The notes below the pieces were generated by a model. It was not told the DNA's origin, searched no databases, and saw nothing but the letters and a program-made list of their open reading frames with translations. DNA of 64,000 bases from Burkholderia ubonensis. Lineage in GTDB: Bacteria > Pseudomonadota > Gammaproteobacteria > Burkholderiales > Burkholderiaceae. Position 1 is the first letter of the stretch; each line of letters begins with the position of its first letter. Made by a program: the position numbers and the translations under genes. This document shows, one piece after another, positions 1 to 8,705 of the stretch. Location of the stretch: assembly GCF_001718695.1 (NCBI RefSeq), contig NZ_CP013420.1:2542001-2606000 (forward strand). The letters run 5' to 3'.

Positions 1-177
1 GTGATCGACCGGAACCAGGTGCACCAGGGCGAAACCTATACGGCCTCGGTGCGGATGCAGCTCGATACGGCGCTGATGCCGAAGCCGTTCCAGGTCGACG
101 CGGTGAACAACCGCGACTGGACGCTCGGGTCGGACTGGAAGCGCTTTACCTTCACGGTGACCGAACGTGCTAAATAA
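1..177 (+). CDS. C-terminal end of a DUF4390-type protein (partial)
   Basis: An open frame enters from the left edge and stops at TAA 175-177, giving 58 residues ending in TFTVTERAK. The content (LDTALMPKPFQVDAVNNRDW, then DWKRFTF) is what I expect for the end of the DUF4390 protein that precedes ntrY in Burkholderia. The stop lies 11 bases inside the GTG start of the downstream kinase, so translation is probably coupled. No function is known for the family; export to the envelope is likely but its N-terminus is outside the window. Confidence 0.75.
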   Translation: MIDRNQVHQGETYTASVRMQLDTALMPKPFQVDAVNNRDWTLGSDWKRFTFTVTERAK

Positions 178-2587
178 AGTGCGCCGCGCGGCCAGCGGGA
201 AGAGCCTGCTCGTGCGCGTGATCGTTTCGACCGTTGCCCTCACCGCGCTGCTGCTGCTCGTGCTGCTGGCGGCCGCGAGCGCGAACACCGAATTCTTCGA
301 CCGCTACTACTCGTGGCTGTACGCGACCAACATCGTCGTCGCGCTGGTGTTCCTGCTCGTCGTGCTCGGCCTGATCGGCATGATCGTCGTGCGCCTGAGG
401 AAGGGCAAGTTCGGCACGCGGCTGCTTGCGAAGCTCGCGGTGTTCTTCGCGCTCGTCGGCGTCGTGCCGGGCGGCATCATCTACATCGTGTCGTACCAGT
501 TCGTGTCGCGCAGCATCGAATCGTGGTTCGACGTGAACGTCGAAACCGCATTGACCGCCGGCCTCAACCTCGGCCGCGGGATGCTCGACGCATCGCTGTC
601 CGACCTGCAGACGAAGGCGCGCCTGATGTCCGACCAGCTCGCGAGCGCCGATACGAACACGAACGGCACGACGCTCACGCTGCTGCGCCTGCGCGACCAG
701 TTCGGCGTGCAGGACGCGACGATCGTCGAGCCCGGCCGCAGCGGCCCGGGCGCCGCACCCGACCTGCACATCGTCGCGCAGGCGTCGGGCAATTTCGCGG
801 CGCTGATCCCGGACGACCTGCCGACGCCGCTGATGCTGAACCAGGCGCGCGAACGCGGCGCGTACGCGGCGATCGAGGGCGAGGTCGACGGCGATCCGCA
901 TGCGCATGGCGCGAAGGGCGCGCTGCGGCTGCGCGTCGTGCGGCCCATTCCGGATGCGTCCACGTCGCTGCTGCAGCCGGCCGAACGCTTCCTGCAGCTC
1001 ACGCAGCCGGTGCCGCCGACGCTCGCGCACAACGCGGACGCCGTGCAGCGCGCGTATCGCGAATACCAGGAAAAGGCGCTCGGCCGCACGGGCCTGCGCA
1101 AGATGTACATCGGCACGCTGACGCTCGCGCTGTTCCTCGCGACCTTCATCGCGATGATGCTCGCGCTCGCGCTCGGCCAGCAGCTCGCGCGGCCGCTGTT
1201 CCTGCTCGCGCAGGGGACGAAGGAGGTCGCGGAAGGCGACTACACGCCCAAGCGCGAGATCAAGTCGCGCGACGAGCTCGGCTTCCTCACGCAGGCGTTC
1301 AACGCGATGACGCGCCAGCTGTCCGAGGCGCGGCTCGCGGTCGAGAACAACCGCATCGCGCTCGAGCATTCGAAGGCCTATCTCGAGAGCATCCTCGCGA
1401 ACCTGACCGCGGGCGTGTTCGTGCTCGACCGCCAGTTCAGGCTGACGACCGCGAACCGCGGCGCCGAGCGAATCTTCCGGCAGCCGTTCGATGCGCTGAT
1501 CGGCGCGACGCTCGACCAGGTCGGCGTCGTCGCGGAATTCGGCGCGATGGTGCGCAAGGCGTTCGCCGATCGCGAGGCGGCGTCCGACGGCGGCAGCGGC
1601 GATCATGGCCATTGGCAGCAGCAGTTCGCGGTCGAAGTGCCGGGTGAAGCCGATCCGCTGACACTGCTCGTGCGCGGCGCGCGTCTCGTGTCGACGGTGC
1701 AAGGGCAGGCGGACGATCCGCAGACGTCCGGCTACGTCGTCGTGTTCGACGACATCTCCGACGTGATTTCCGCGCAGCGCTCGGTTGCGTGGGGCGAAGT
1801 CGCGCGGCGGCTCGCGCACGAGATCAAGAACCCGCTGACGCCGATCCAGCTGTCGGCGGAGCGGCTGCAGATGAAGCTGTCCGACAAGCTCGCGCCGACG
1901 GATGCGGACGTGCTGAAGCGCGGCGCGACGATGATCGTCAACCAGGTCGCGGCGATGAAGCGGATGGTCGACGATTTCCGCGAATATGCGCGCACGCCGC
2001 CGGCGGTGCTCGCGAACCTGCAGCTCAACGAGCTGGTGAGCGAGGTGCTCGGGCTCTACGGCGTCGGCGAGGGCAAGAGCGCGATCGTCGTCGAGCTCGC
2101 GCCGCTGCCGGTGATTCGCGGCGACGCGACGCAACTGCGCCAGGTGATCCACAACCTGCTGCAGAATGCGCAGGATTCGGTTGCGGAAGTCGCGCAGCCG
2201 CGTGTGTTGATCGAAACCAAGACAGTAGAATATGGCGATCCTGACACCGAGGGCAAAACGCGTGTCGCGGTTCGCCTGACCGTGTCCGACAACGGTCCGG
2301 GCTTTCCGGCGCGCATCCTGACCCGTGCGTTCGAGCCTTACGTGACGACGAAGGCGAAGGGCACGGGCCTCGGGCTGGCCACGGTGAAGAAAATCATCGA
2401 CGAGCACGGCGCGCGGATCGACCTGCGCAATCGCATGCACGGCGAGGTCGTCGAGGGTGCGCAGGTGTCGATCCTGTTCGTCCAGCTGGCGAGCGATGCG
2501 CCGGACGCCGGGCATGGCGTACAGGGCGTGCAGGGCGGGACGGCCCCCGCAAAGACAAAAGCAAGTGTGCAGACAAAGGCAGCGTAA
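167..2587 (+). CDS. ntrY: NtrY-like sensor histidine kinase
   Basis: Membrane histidine kinase of the NtrY/NtrX two-component system, which in proteobacteria is linked to nitrogen and redox/envelope signals. The 806 residues begin with three hydrophobic segments (about 18-38, 53-75, 88-108), then a periplasmic stretch and a fourth segment near 311-335. HAMP and PAS-like regions follow. The phospho-acceptor His is near residue 550 in RRLAHEIKNPLTP; the ATPase domain shows N-box NLLQNAQDS, DNGPGFP and GTGLGLATVKK. The GTG start overlaps the upstream stop, and the regulator begins immediately after its stop, so the three genes form one operon. Confidence 0.93.
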   Translation: MLNKVRRAASGKSLLVRVIVSTVALTALLLLVLLAAASANTEFFDRYYSWLYATNIVVALVFLLVVLGLIGMIVVRLRKGKFGTRLLAKLAVFFALVGVVPGGIIYIVSYQFVSRSIESWFDVNVETALTAGLNLGRGMLDASLSDLQTKARLMSDQLASADTNTNGTTLTLLRLRDQFGVQDATIVEPGRSGPGAAPDLHIVAQASGNFAALIPDDLPTPLMLNQARERGAYAAIEGEVDGDPHAHGAKGALRLRVVRPIPDASTSLLQPAERFLQLTQPVPPTLAHNADAVQRAYREYQEKALGRTGLRKMYIGTLTLALFLATFIAMMLALALGQQLARPLFLLAQGTKEVAEGDYTPKREIKSRDELGFLTQAFNAMTRQLSEARLAVENNRIALEHSKAYLESILANLTAGVFVLDRQFRLTTANRGAERIFRQPFDALIGATLDQVGVVAEFGAMVRKAFADREAASDGGSGDHGHWQQQFAVEVPGEADPLTLLVRGARLVSTVQGQADDPQTSGYVVVFDDISDVISAQRSVAWGEVARRLAHEIKNPLTPIQLSAERLQMKLSDKLAPTDADVLKRGATMIVNQVAAMKRMVDDFREYARTPPAVLANLQLNELVSEVLGLYGVGEGKSAIVVELAPLPVIRGDATQLRQVIHNLLQNAQDSVAEVAQPRVLIETKTVEYGDPDTEGKTRVAVRLTVSDNGPGFPARILTRAFEPYVTTKAKGTGLGLATVKKIIDEHGARIDLRNRMHGEVVEGAQVSILFVQLASDAPDAGHGVQGVQGGTAPAKTKASVQTKAA

Positions 2588-3289
2588 ATGGCAACCATCC
2601 TGGTGGTAGATGATGAAATGGGCATCCGGGAATTGCTCTCGGAGATCCTCAGCGACGAAGGACATGTCGTCGAGGCGGCGGAGAACGCGCAGGCCGCGCG
2701 TGACTACCGCCTGAATCAGACGCCCGATCTCGTGCTGCTCGATATCTGGATGCCCGATACCGACGGCGTTACGCTGCTCAAGGAATGGGCGGCGCAGGGG
2801 CTGCTGACGATGCCCGTGATCATGATGTCCGGGCACGCGACGATCGACACGGCCGTCGAGGCGACGAAGATCGGCGCACTCGATTTCCTCGAGAAGCCGA
2901 TCGCGTTGCAGAAGCTGCTGAAGGCGGTCGAGCACGGGCTCGCGCGCGGCGCGGCGCCGGCGACCATCAACGCGGCGGCGAAGCCGGGAGCAGGGCCGGC
3001 CGCCGGGCCCGCGGCGATCGCGTCCGCGGCCGCGTTGCCGACGCTCGGCGACGACATGGCCGCGACGCTCGGCCTCGCCGGGCAGACGGCGGCGATTCCG
3101 TTCGACATCCCGTTGCGCGAGGCGCGCGACGCGTTCGAGCGCGCGTACTTCGAGTATCACCTCGCGCGCGAGAACGGCAGCATGACGCGCGTCGCGGAGA
3201 AGACGGGCCTCGAGCGCACGCACCTGTATCGCAAGCTCAAGCAGCTCGGCGTCGAACTCGGCAAGAAGCCGCCGGAAGGCATCGCGTAA
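2588..3289 (+). CDS. ntrX: NtrX-like response regulator without AAA+ domain
   Basis: Cognate regulator of the kinase immediately upstream (ATG directly follows its TAA). Residues 1-120 are a receiver domain: acidic DDE near 8-10, phospho-acceptor Asp in LVLLDIWMPD, Thr/Ser in MMSGHA, Lys in LEKPI. A 60-residue Ala/Pro/Gly linker leads to a C-terminal Fis-type helix-turn-helix (MTRVAEKTGLERTHLYRKLKQLG). At 233 residues it is about half the length of a classical NtrX of roughly 450 residues: the sigma-54-activating AAA+ domain with its GAFTGA loop is absent. It should therefore bind DNA but not activate sigma-54 polymerase directly. Confidence 0.9.
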   Translation: MATILVVDDEMGIRELLSEILSDEGHVVEAAENAQAARDYRLNQTPDLVLLDIWMPDTDGVTLLKEWAAQGLLTMPVIMMSGHATIDTAVEATKIGALDFLEKPIALQKLLKAVEHGLARGAAPATINAAAKPGAGPAAGPAAIASAAALPTLGDDMAATLGLAGQTAAIPFDIPLREARDAFERAYFEYHLARENGSMTRVAEKTGLERTHLYRKLKQLGVELGKKPPEGIA

Positions 3290-3307
3290 AAAACTTCGCG
3301 AAAGTGC

Positions 3308-3336
3308 TTGCGCTACGCCAGATACCTCGATATACT
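3308..3336 (+). promoter_or_regulatory. Sigma-70 promoter of tRNA-Phe
   Basis: A -35 element TTGCGC (3308-3313) and a -10 element TATACT (3331-3336) are separated by exactly 17 bp. The -10 ends 14 bases before the mature tRNA 5' end. The tRNA is thus probably transcribed independently of ntrYX. Confidence 0.7.
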
Positions 3337-3350
3337 TTCTCTTCTTCGTT

Positions 3351-3426
3351 GGCCCGGTAGCTCAGTTGGTAGAGCAGCGGATTGAAAATCCGCGTGTCGA
3401 TGGTTCGATTCCGTCCCAGGCCACCA
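3351..3426 (+). tRNA. tRNA-Phe (GAA)
   Basis: A 76-nt cloverleaf with encoded CCA. D-arm GCTC/GAGC, anticodon stem GCGGA/TCCGC with loop TTGAAAA (anticodon GAA), variable loop GTGTC, T-stem GATGG/CCGTC with loop TTCGATT. The acceptor GGCCCGG pairs with CCAGGCC at six of seven positions; position 5-68 is a C-A mismatch. All other invariant bases are present, so I regard the gene as functional. Confidence 0.95.
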
Positions 3427-3436
3427 GCATTTCGAA

Positions 3437-3467
3437 CCCCAAGAATCGCCGGATTCTTGGGGTTTTT
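3437..3467 (+). terminator. Rho-independent terminator after tRNA-Phe
   Basis: Perfect 11-bp stem CCCCAAGAATC/GATTCTTGGGG with GCCG loop, followed by TTTTT. It lies 10 bases after the tRNA CCA. Confidence 0.92.
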
Positions 3468-3759
3468 CGTTTGTGGTGGCGCGCGCTGCCCGGCGGCATT
3501 CGCGGCGACGTGATAAAATCCGTGCCCGCTCAATGACTTAGCGCGTCGCTTCGCGTGCATCGCGAAGCGGGCGGTCCGGCATCGCGCCGGTGTGAGGCGC
3601 CGATGTCGCGCGATGGGCGGCATAAGCGTCCCGTCGTCTTTGAAGCAGGCGGCCCCGCCTATACTGGTCGAGCCGGCGCAGCCGGCACGCGCCGGGCGGC
3701 CCTCGCGACAGCCGGTCGCCCGGGCGCGGCGCGAGCCTACACATTCACGGAGTATCACG
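3468..3759 (+). promoter_or_regulatory. queC upstream region with hairpin
   Basis: Roughly 290 bp between the tRNA terminator and queC hold no convincing gene. A -10-like GATAAAAT sits near 3511-3518. A perfect 9-bp hairpin CGCTTCGCG/CGCGAAGCG (3547-3555 with 3561-3569) follows inside the presumed leader. I looked for a preQ1 aptamer because queC-queE-queD make its ligand, but found no recognisable preQ1-I or -II pattern. Confidence 0.4.
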
Positions 3760-4494
3760 GTGATTCGGACAGACGCTAAAGACGGCGCGCTCGTGTTGTT
3801 TTCCGGCGGACAGGACTCGGCCACGTGCGTGGCCTGGGCCCTCGAACGCTATCAGACGGTCGAGACCCTCGGCTTCGACTACGGCCAGCGCCATCGCGTC
3901 GAGCTGGAGTGCCGCGAAGGCGTGCGCGACGCGCTGAAGCGCGAGTTTCCCGCGTGGGCCGGCCGGCTCGGCGACGATCACATGATCGACCTGTCGGTGC
4001 TCGGCGCGATCAGCGACACCGCGATGACGCGCGCGATCGAGATCGAGACGTCGGCGAACGGCCTGCCGAACACGTTCGTGCCGGGCCGCAACCTGCTGTT
4101 CATGACGATCGCCGCGGCGATCGCCTACCGCCGCGGGCTGCGCGTGCTGGTCGGCGGGATGTGCGAGACCGACTTCTCCGGCTATCCGGACTGCCGCGAC
4201 GACACGATGAAGGCGCTGCAGGTCGCGCTGAACCTCGGCATGGACACGCGCATCGTGCTCGAGACGCCGCTGATGTGGCTCGACAAGGCGCAGACCTGGC
4301 AGCTTGCCGAGCAGCTCGGCGGCCAGGCGCTCGTCGAGCTGATCCGCGTCGAGACGCATACGTGCTATGTCGGCGAACGGGCGGAGCTGCACGATTGGGG
4401 CTTCGGCTGCGGCGAATGCCCGGCGTGCAAGCTGCGCAAGCGCGGCTACGAGGCCTACCTGAAGGGCGAGCGCGTGACCGAAGCGCCGCTGTGA
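3760..4494 (+). CDS. queC: 7-cyano-7-deazaguanine synthase QueC
   Basis: Converts 7-carboxy-7-deazaguanine, ammonia and ATP to preQ0, a precursor of queuosine in tRNA. The 244-residue protein has the PP-loop ATPase signature [13 protein letters not shown] near its N-terminus and a C-terminal zinc cluster ([14 protein letters not shown] plus an upstream Cys in HTCYVGER). The GTG start at 3760 places this motif about 12 residues in, as in the family; longer in-frame starts would add a low-complexity extension. First gene of queC-queE-queD. Confidence 0.94.
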   Translation: MIRTDAKDGALVLFSGGQDSATCVAWALERYQTVETLGFDYGQRHRVELECREGVRDALKREFPAWAGRLGDDHMIDLSVLGAISDTAMTRAIEIETSANGLPNTFVPGRNLLFMTIAAAIAYRRGLRVLVGGMCETDFSGYPDCRDDTMKALQVALNLGMDTRIVLETPLMWLDKAQTWQLAEQLGGQALVELIRVETHTCYVGERAELHDWGFGCGECPACKLRKRGYEAYLKGERVTEAPL

Positions 4495-4563
4495 CGCCCG
4501 CGCGCCGGCGGCGCACAATGATGAACTGATCGAGAACGAACGGCGCGAGCCGGATCCAGGACG

Positions 4564-5196
4564 ATGACTTACGCGGTCAAGGAAATTTTCTACACGTTGC
4601 AGGGCGAAGGCGCGAACGCGGGCCGTCCGGCCGTGTTCTGCCGGTTCGCCGGCTGCAATCTGTGGTCGGGCCGCGAGGATGACCGCGCGCAGGCGCTGTG
4701 CCGCTTCTGCGACACCGATTTCGTCGGCACCGACGGCGAGAACGGCGGCAAGTTCAAGGACGCGGCGGCGCTCGCCGCGCAGGTCGCGAGCCTGTGGCCG
4801 GACGGCGAGGCGCACCGCTTCGTCGTCTGCACGGGCGGCGAGCCGATGCTGCAGCTCGACCAGCCGCTCGTCGACGCGCTGCATGCGGCAGGCTTCGAGA
4901 TCGCGATCGAGACCAACGGCTCGCTGCCGGTGCTCGAGTCGATCGACTGGATCTGCGTGAGCCCGAAGGCTGACGCGCCGCTTGTCGTCACGAAGGGCAA
5001 CGAGCTGAAGGTCGTGATTCCGCAGGACAACCAGCGGCTCGCCGACTATGCGAAGCTCGACTTCGACTATTTTCTCGTGCAGCCGATGGACGGCCCGTCG
5101 CGCGACCTCAACACCAAGCTCGCGATCGACTGGTGCAAGCGCCATCCGCAGTGGCGCCTGTCGATGCAGACGCACAAATATCTGAACATTCCCTGA
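4564..5196 (+). CDS. queE: 7-carboxy-7-deazaguanine synthase QueE (radical SAM)
   Basis: Radical-SAM enzyme turning 6-carboxytetrahydropterin into 7-carboxy-7-deazaguanine. The 210 residues open with the family signature VKEIFYTLQGEGANAGRPAV. Cysteines in FAGCNLW and then CRFCDTDFVGTD give the expanded cluster spacing typical of QueE. CTGGEPMLQLD is the SAM-binding GGE motif. It sits 69 bp after queC and 19 bp before queD. Confidence 0.95.
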   Translation: MTYAVKEIFYTLQGEGANAGRPAVFCRFAGCNLWSGREDDRAQALCRFCDTDFVGTDGENGGKFKDAAALAAQVASLWPDGEAHRFVVCTGGEPMLQLDQPLVDALHAAGFEIAIETNGSLPVLESIDWICVSPKADAPLVVTKGNELKVVIPQDNQRLADYAKLDFDYFLVQPMDGPSRDLNTKLAIDWCKRHPQWRLSMQTHKYLNIP

Positions 5197-5215
5197 TGCA
5201 CCGGCTTTTGACATC

Positions 5216-5668
5216 GTGCTGATTACCCGAAAACTCGAATTCGACGCGGGACACCGCATTCCCGATCACCGCAGCCAGTGCAGGAACCTGCACGGCCATC
5301 GCTACGTGCTCGAAATCACGTTGCGCGGCGATCTCGTCGATACCGAGGGCGCGCCCGACCGCGGCATGGTGATGGATTTCGCCGACGTGAAGGCGCTCGC
5401 GATGGAGCACCTGGTCAGCAAGTGGGATCACGCGTTTCTCGTCTACGCGCGCGACGAGGTCGTGCGCTCGTTCCTCGAGCAGATGGCCGATCACAAGACC
5501 GTCGTGATCGACCGGATTCCGACCGTCGAGAACCTTGCGGCGATCGCGTTCGACATCCTCGCGAACGTCTACGACGCGCACTACGGGATCAACCTGCGCC
5601 TCGAGCGCGTGCGCCTGTACGAAACGCCGAACTGCTGGGCCGACGTCGAGCGCGAGCCCGGCCGCTGA
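5216..5668 (+). CDS. queD: 6-carboxytetrahydropterin synthase QueD
   Basis: Converts 7,8-dihydroneopterin triphosphate to 6-carboxytetrahydropterin, the step before QueE. The 150 residues carry zinc-binding histidines in FDAGHRIPDH and CRNLHGHRYVLEI and the catalytic Glu region near the C-terminus (LRLERVRLYETPN). The GTG start (VLITRKLEFDAGH) is chosen because it gives the normal family N-terminus. Confidence 0.94.
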   Translation: MLITRKLEFDAGHRIPDHRSQCRNLHGHRYVLEITLRGDLVDTEGAPDRGMVMDFADVKALAMEHLVSKWDHAFLVYARDEVVRSFLEQMADHKTVVIDRIPTVENLAAIAFDILANVYDAHYGINLRLERVRLYETPNCWADVEREPGR

Positions 5669-5933
5669 GCTTCCCGGCGCGGCCGTCCCGCCCGGGTGGC
5701 GCGGACGGCCGCCGCGGCGGCGTTCCGTCCGCCGCGGTCGATGGCGGTAATCCCCTGGCGGCTTTCCGTTCCGCCCCTTCCCACATTCCGCCGCGTGCCG
5801 AGCTATGATCGTTGCGTGGCGTCGCAAAACGCGTCAGCGTTTCTGCGCCGGCGCAGCCCGGCGCGTCGCGCCCCGTCCCGTCTCGCCCGTTGCTTGTCCC
5901 TTTCGAATGCCCGTCCGTCTGGAGGCCGTTTCG

Positions 5934-6719
5934 ATGAGCACGCTGACCAATTCCCTCAAACAACGCCTGCACGACGGCGACGACCCGCTATACGGCCTGT
6001 GGCTGACGCTTGCGAGCGACGCCGCGGCCGAGGCGCTCGCGCACGCCGGCTACGACTGGCTCTGCATCGACATGGAGCATGCGCCGAACGATAGCCACGA
6101 CGTCGCGTCGCAGCTGCGGGCGCTGGCCGCCGCCCATCTGCCGAGCGAACCGGTCGTGCGCGTGCCGGCGCGGGAGCCGTGGCTCGTGAAGCGCGCGCTC
6201 GATGCGGGCGCGCGCACGCTGATGTTTCCGAACATCGAAACCGTGGACGACGCCGCGCACGCGGTGCGGCTCACCCGCTACCCGTCGCCGGAATCGCCGG
6301 ACGGGCTGCGCGGCGTGGCGGGCATGGTGCGCGCGGCGGCGTTCGGAATGCGGCGCGATTACCTGCAGACGGCGAACGCGCAGGTTGCGGTGATGGCGCA
6401 GATCGAATCGGCGCGCGGCGTCGACGAAGTCGAGCGGATCGCCGCGATACCGGGCATCGACTGCCTGTTCATCGGTCCCGCCGATCTCGCGGCGAGCCTC
6501 GGGCATCTCGGCGACATCCGGCATCCGACCGTCGAAGCCGCGATGGCGCGCGTGCTCGCGGCGGGCCGGCAAGCGGGCGTCGCGGTCGGCATCTACGCGG
6601 CCGATACGGCCGCGGCGCGGCAATACCGCGACGCCGGCTACCGGGTCATTTCGCTGTCCGCCGACGTCAGCTGGCTGCTGCGCGCGACGCGGCAGGCATT
6701 GCAGGAGGTGCGGTCATGA
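5934..6719 (+). CDS. HpcH/HpaI family aldolase
   Basis: Class II metal-dependent aldolase of the HpcH/HpaI family (2-keto-3-deoxy acid aldolases such as GarL, RhmA, HpaI). The 261 residues contain LWLTLASDAAAEALAHAGYDWLCIDMEH, usual for the family; metal-binding residues lie in IESARGVDEV and the loop FIGPADLAASLGH. The ATG at 5934 is preceded by GGAGG. Its stop overlaps the next start (ATGA). The exact substrate cannot be deduced, so no symbol is given. Confidence 0.85.
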   Translation: MSTLTNSLKQRLHDGDDPLYGLWLTLASDAAAEALAHAGYDWLCIDMEHAPNDSHDVASQLRALAAAHLPSEPVVRVPAREPWLVKRALDAGARTLMFPNIETVDDAAHAVRLTRYPSPESPDGLRGVAGMVRAAAFGMRRDYLQTANAQVAVMAQIESARGVDEVERIAAIPGIDCLFIGPADLAASLGHLGDIRHPTVEAAMARVLAAGRQAGVAVGIYAADTAAARQYRDAGYRVISLSADVSWLLRATRQALQEVRS

Positions 6720-7468
6720 ACGCAAGCGCCGGCGCGTGCCGCCGCACCTGTGCGCGCGCGCTGCGGGCGGGCGGCGCGGCGCTCGGCCTGTGGGCCGTCT
6801 GCGGCGCTGCGTTCGCGCAGGGCGCGCGAGCGCAGCCGGAGCCGGCGCGCGAGACGGAGTCCGCGATCGCCGATTACAACGCGGGCAATTTCCGGGCGGC
6901 GCTCGTGCAGTTTCACGATGCGGCCGAGCGCGGCAACCGTCTCGCGCAGTTCAATTACGCGATGATGCTGATCACGGGCGAGGGCGTGACTGCGAACGTC
7001 GAAGAGGGGCTGCGCTGGCTGAGGCGCGCGGCCGACGCGAACATGTCGCACGCGCAGTACGTGTACGGCCGGATGCTGGATGACGGCGATTTCGTCGCGC
7101 GCAATCCGGCTGAGGCGCACCGCTGGTTCCTGAAGGCGGCGAAGCAGGGCCACGTGCAGGCCGAGCTGTCGCTTGCCAACCAGTTCCTCGACGGACGCGG
7201 CACGCCGCGCGACAACCGCCAGGCGTTCGTCTGGTACAAGCAGGCCGCCGACGCGGGCGATCCGACCGCGCAGTACGTGACCGCGTCGTTCTACGAGCGC
7301 GGCGGCGACGGCGTCGAGCAGAACCTGAACATCGCGCGCGCGTACTACGCGGCGGCCGCCGCGCAGGGCGACGAGACCGCGGGACTCAAATTCAAGGAGC
7401 TCAGCGAACGCGTGAAGGCGCAGGGCCCGGCGAGCGGCGGCGGTGCCGGCGCGGCGCCGCCGCAATGA
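6716..7468 (+). CDS. Exported Sel1-like repeat protein
   Basis: A 250-residue protein with an N-terminal hydrophobic signal (ALRAGGAALGLWAVCGAAFAQ, likely cut after AFA). About four Sel1-type repeats follow (for example AERGNRLAQFNYAMMLITGEG, ADANMSHAQYVYGRMLDDG, AKQGHVQAELSLANQFLDGRG, ADAGDPTAQYVTASFYERGG). Such alpha/alpha solenoids are protein-interaction scaffolds, here periplasmic. Coupled to the aldolase through ATGA, though a functional link is not obvious. Confidence 0.85.
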   Translation: MNASAGACRRTCARALRAGGAALGLWAVCGAAFAQGARAQPEPARETESAIADYNAGNFRAALVQFHDAAERGNRLAQFNYAMMLITGEGVTANVEEGLRWLRRAADANMSHAQYVYGRMLDDGDFVARNPAEAHRWFLKAAKQGHVQAELSLANQFLDGRGTPRDNRQAFVWYKQAADAGDPTAQYVTASFYERGGDGVEQNLNIARAYYAAAAAQGDETAGLKFKELSERVKAQGPASGGGAGAAPPQ

Positions 7469-7545
7469 CAAAGCGGCGCATGATGCGCCGCCGCAATGAT
7501 GAAGCGGCGCATCATGCGCCGCTTCGAGTTGATTTTCCGCGCGGG
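7469..7545. terminator. Twin-hairpin intergenic region between convergent genes
   Basis: Two nearly identical palindromes lie head to tail: GCGGCGCAT-G-ATGCGCCGC (7473-7491) and GAAGCGGCGCAT-C-ATGCGCCGCTTC (7501-7525). They fill the gap between the Sel1 gene (plus) and rodA (minus). Stems of 9 and 12 bp without long T tracts suggest bidirectional termination or mRNA 3'-end protection. Confidence 0.6.
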
Positions 7546-8694
7546 TCAGGTCTTCATCAGCCGCCTTTGCCGGCCGACGCTCATGATCATCCCGATCGCG
7601 ATGCCGAGCGTCGTGAGCGCGGTGCCGCCGTAGCTCATGAACGGCAGCGGCACGCCGACGACGGGCAGCACGCCGCTCACCATCCCGATGTTGACGAACG
7701 CATAGACGAAGAACGCCAGCGTGAGCGACCCGGCGAGCAGCCGGCCGAATTGCGTCGCGCCCTGCGCGGCGATGTACAGCCCGCGCGCGATCAGCGCCAT
7801 GTACAGCGTGAGCAGCACGAGGCCGCCGGCGAGGCCCCATTCCTCGGAGAACACCGCGAAGATGAAGTCGGTGTGCTTTTCCGGAATGAATTCGAGGTGC
7901 GCCTGCGTGCCCTTCAGGTAGCCCTTGCCGAGCGCGCCGCCCGAGCCGATCGCGATCACCGCCTGGATCGTGTGGAAGCCCTTGCCGAGCGGGTCGGACG
8001 TCGGGTCGAGCAGCGTGCAGACGCGGTGCTTCTGGTAGTCGTGCATCAGCGGCCACTGCACTTCCGGCTGGCAGATCCGCTCCTCGAACACCGCGATCGA
8101 GCCGACCGCGATCACGCCGGCGACCAGCACCGGCACGATCAGCTTGAACGACAGGCCCGCGAGATAGATCACGAAGAAGCCTGCCGCGAACACGAGCAGG
8201 CCGGTGCCGAGGTCCGGCTGCTTCGCGATCAGCCCGACCGGCACCAGCAGGATGCCGAACGCGGCGATGAAGTCGTACCAGCGCACGCCGCCTTCGCGCC
8301 GCTGGTAGTACCACGCGAGCATCAGCGGCGTCGCGATCTTCAGGATCTCGGACGGCTGGATCACGACGCCGACGTTCAGCCAGCGCTTCGCGCCCTTCTT
8401 GGTCATCCCGAACAGCGCGACCGCGATCAATAGCGCGACGCCGAACGAATACAGCGGGACCGCGAAGCGCATCAGCGTCGTCGGCGGGATGTTGGCGATC
8501 ACCCACATCAGCACGAACGTCAGCAGGATGTTGCGCAACTGGTCCTCGACCCGGCCCGGCACGTCGATGCTCGCGCTGTACAGCGTGACGATGCCGACGC
8601 ACAGCAGCAGGAACACGATGAGGGCGAGCGGGCGGTCGAAGCCCGCGAACATCTGCTTGATCTTGTCGAGCCAGGCGCGCTTGTCGAATTGCAT
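7546..8694 (-). CDS. rodA: Rod-shape SEDS glycosyltransferase RodA
   Basis: SEDS-family peptidoglycan glycosyltransferase that works with PBP2 in the elongasome. The 382-residue polytopic protein starts MQFDKRAWLDKIKQMF and shows SEDS features: IQPSEILKIATPLMLAWYY with the conserved PSE/K region, IAKQPDLGTGLLVF, GKGYLKGTQAHLEFIPEKHTDFIF and GGTALTTLG near the end. It begins 11 bases after the mrdA stop and closes the mre-mrd cluster. Confidence 0.95.
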   Translation of the reverse strand: MQFDKRAWLDKIKQMFAGFDRPLALIVFLLLCVGIVTLYSASIDVPGRVEDQLRNILLTFVLMWVIANIPPTTLMRFAVPLYSFGVALLIAVALFGMTKKGAKRWLNVGVVIQPSEILKIATPLMLAWYYQRREGGVRWYDFIAAFGILLVPVGLIAKQPDLGTGLLVFAAGFFVIYLAGLSFKLIVPVLVAGVIAVGSIAVFEERICQPEVQWPLMHDYQKHRVCTLLDPTSDPLGKGFHTIQAVIAIGSGGALGKGYLKGTQAHLEFIPEKHTDFIFAVFSEEWGLAGGLVLLTLYMALIARGLYIAAQGATQFGRLLAGSLTLAFFVYAFVNIGMVSGVLPVVGVPLPFMSYGGTALTTLGIAIGMIMSVGRQRRLMKT

Positions 8695-8705
8695 GCCTTT
8701 CTCCG

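Noticed and set aside
170..3223. 1017-codon open frame antisense to ntrYX
   Set aside because: Arg-rich translation without family motifs; it is a high-GC shadow of ntrY/ntrX, whose motifs are intact.
3468..3759. Possible preQ1 riboswitch ahead of queC
   Set aside because: Only a simple hairpin is visible; no preQ1 aptamer core pattern could be matched.
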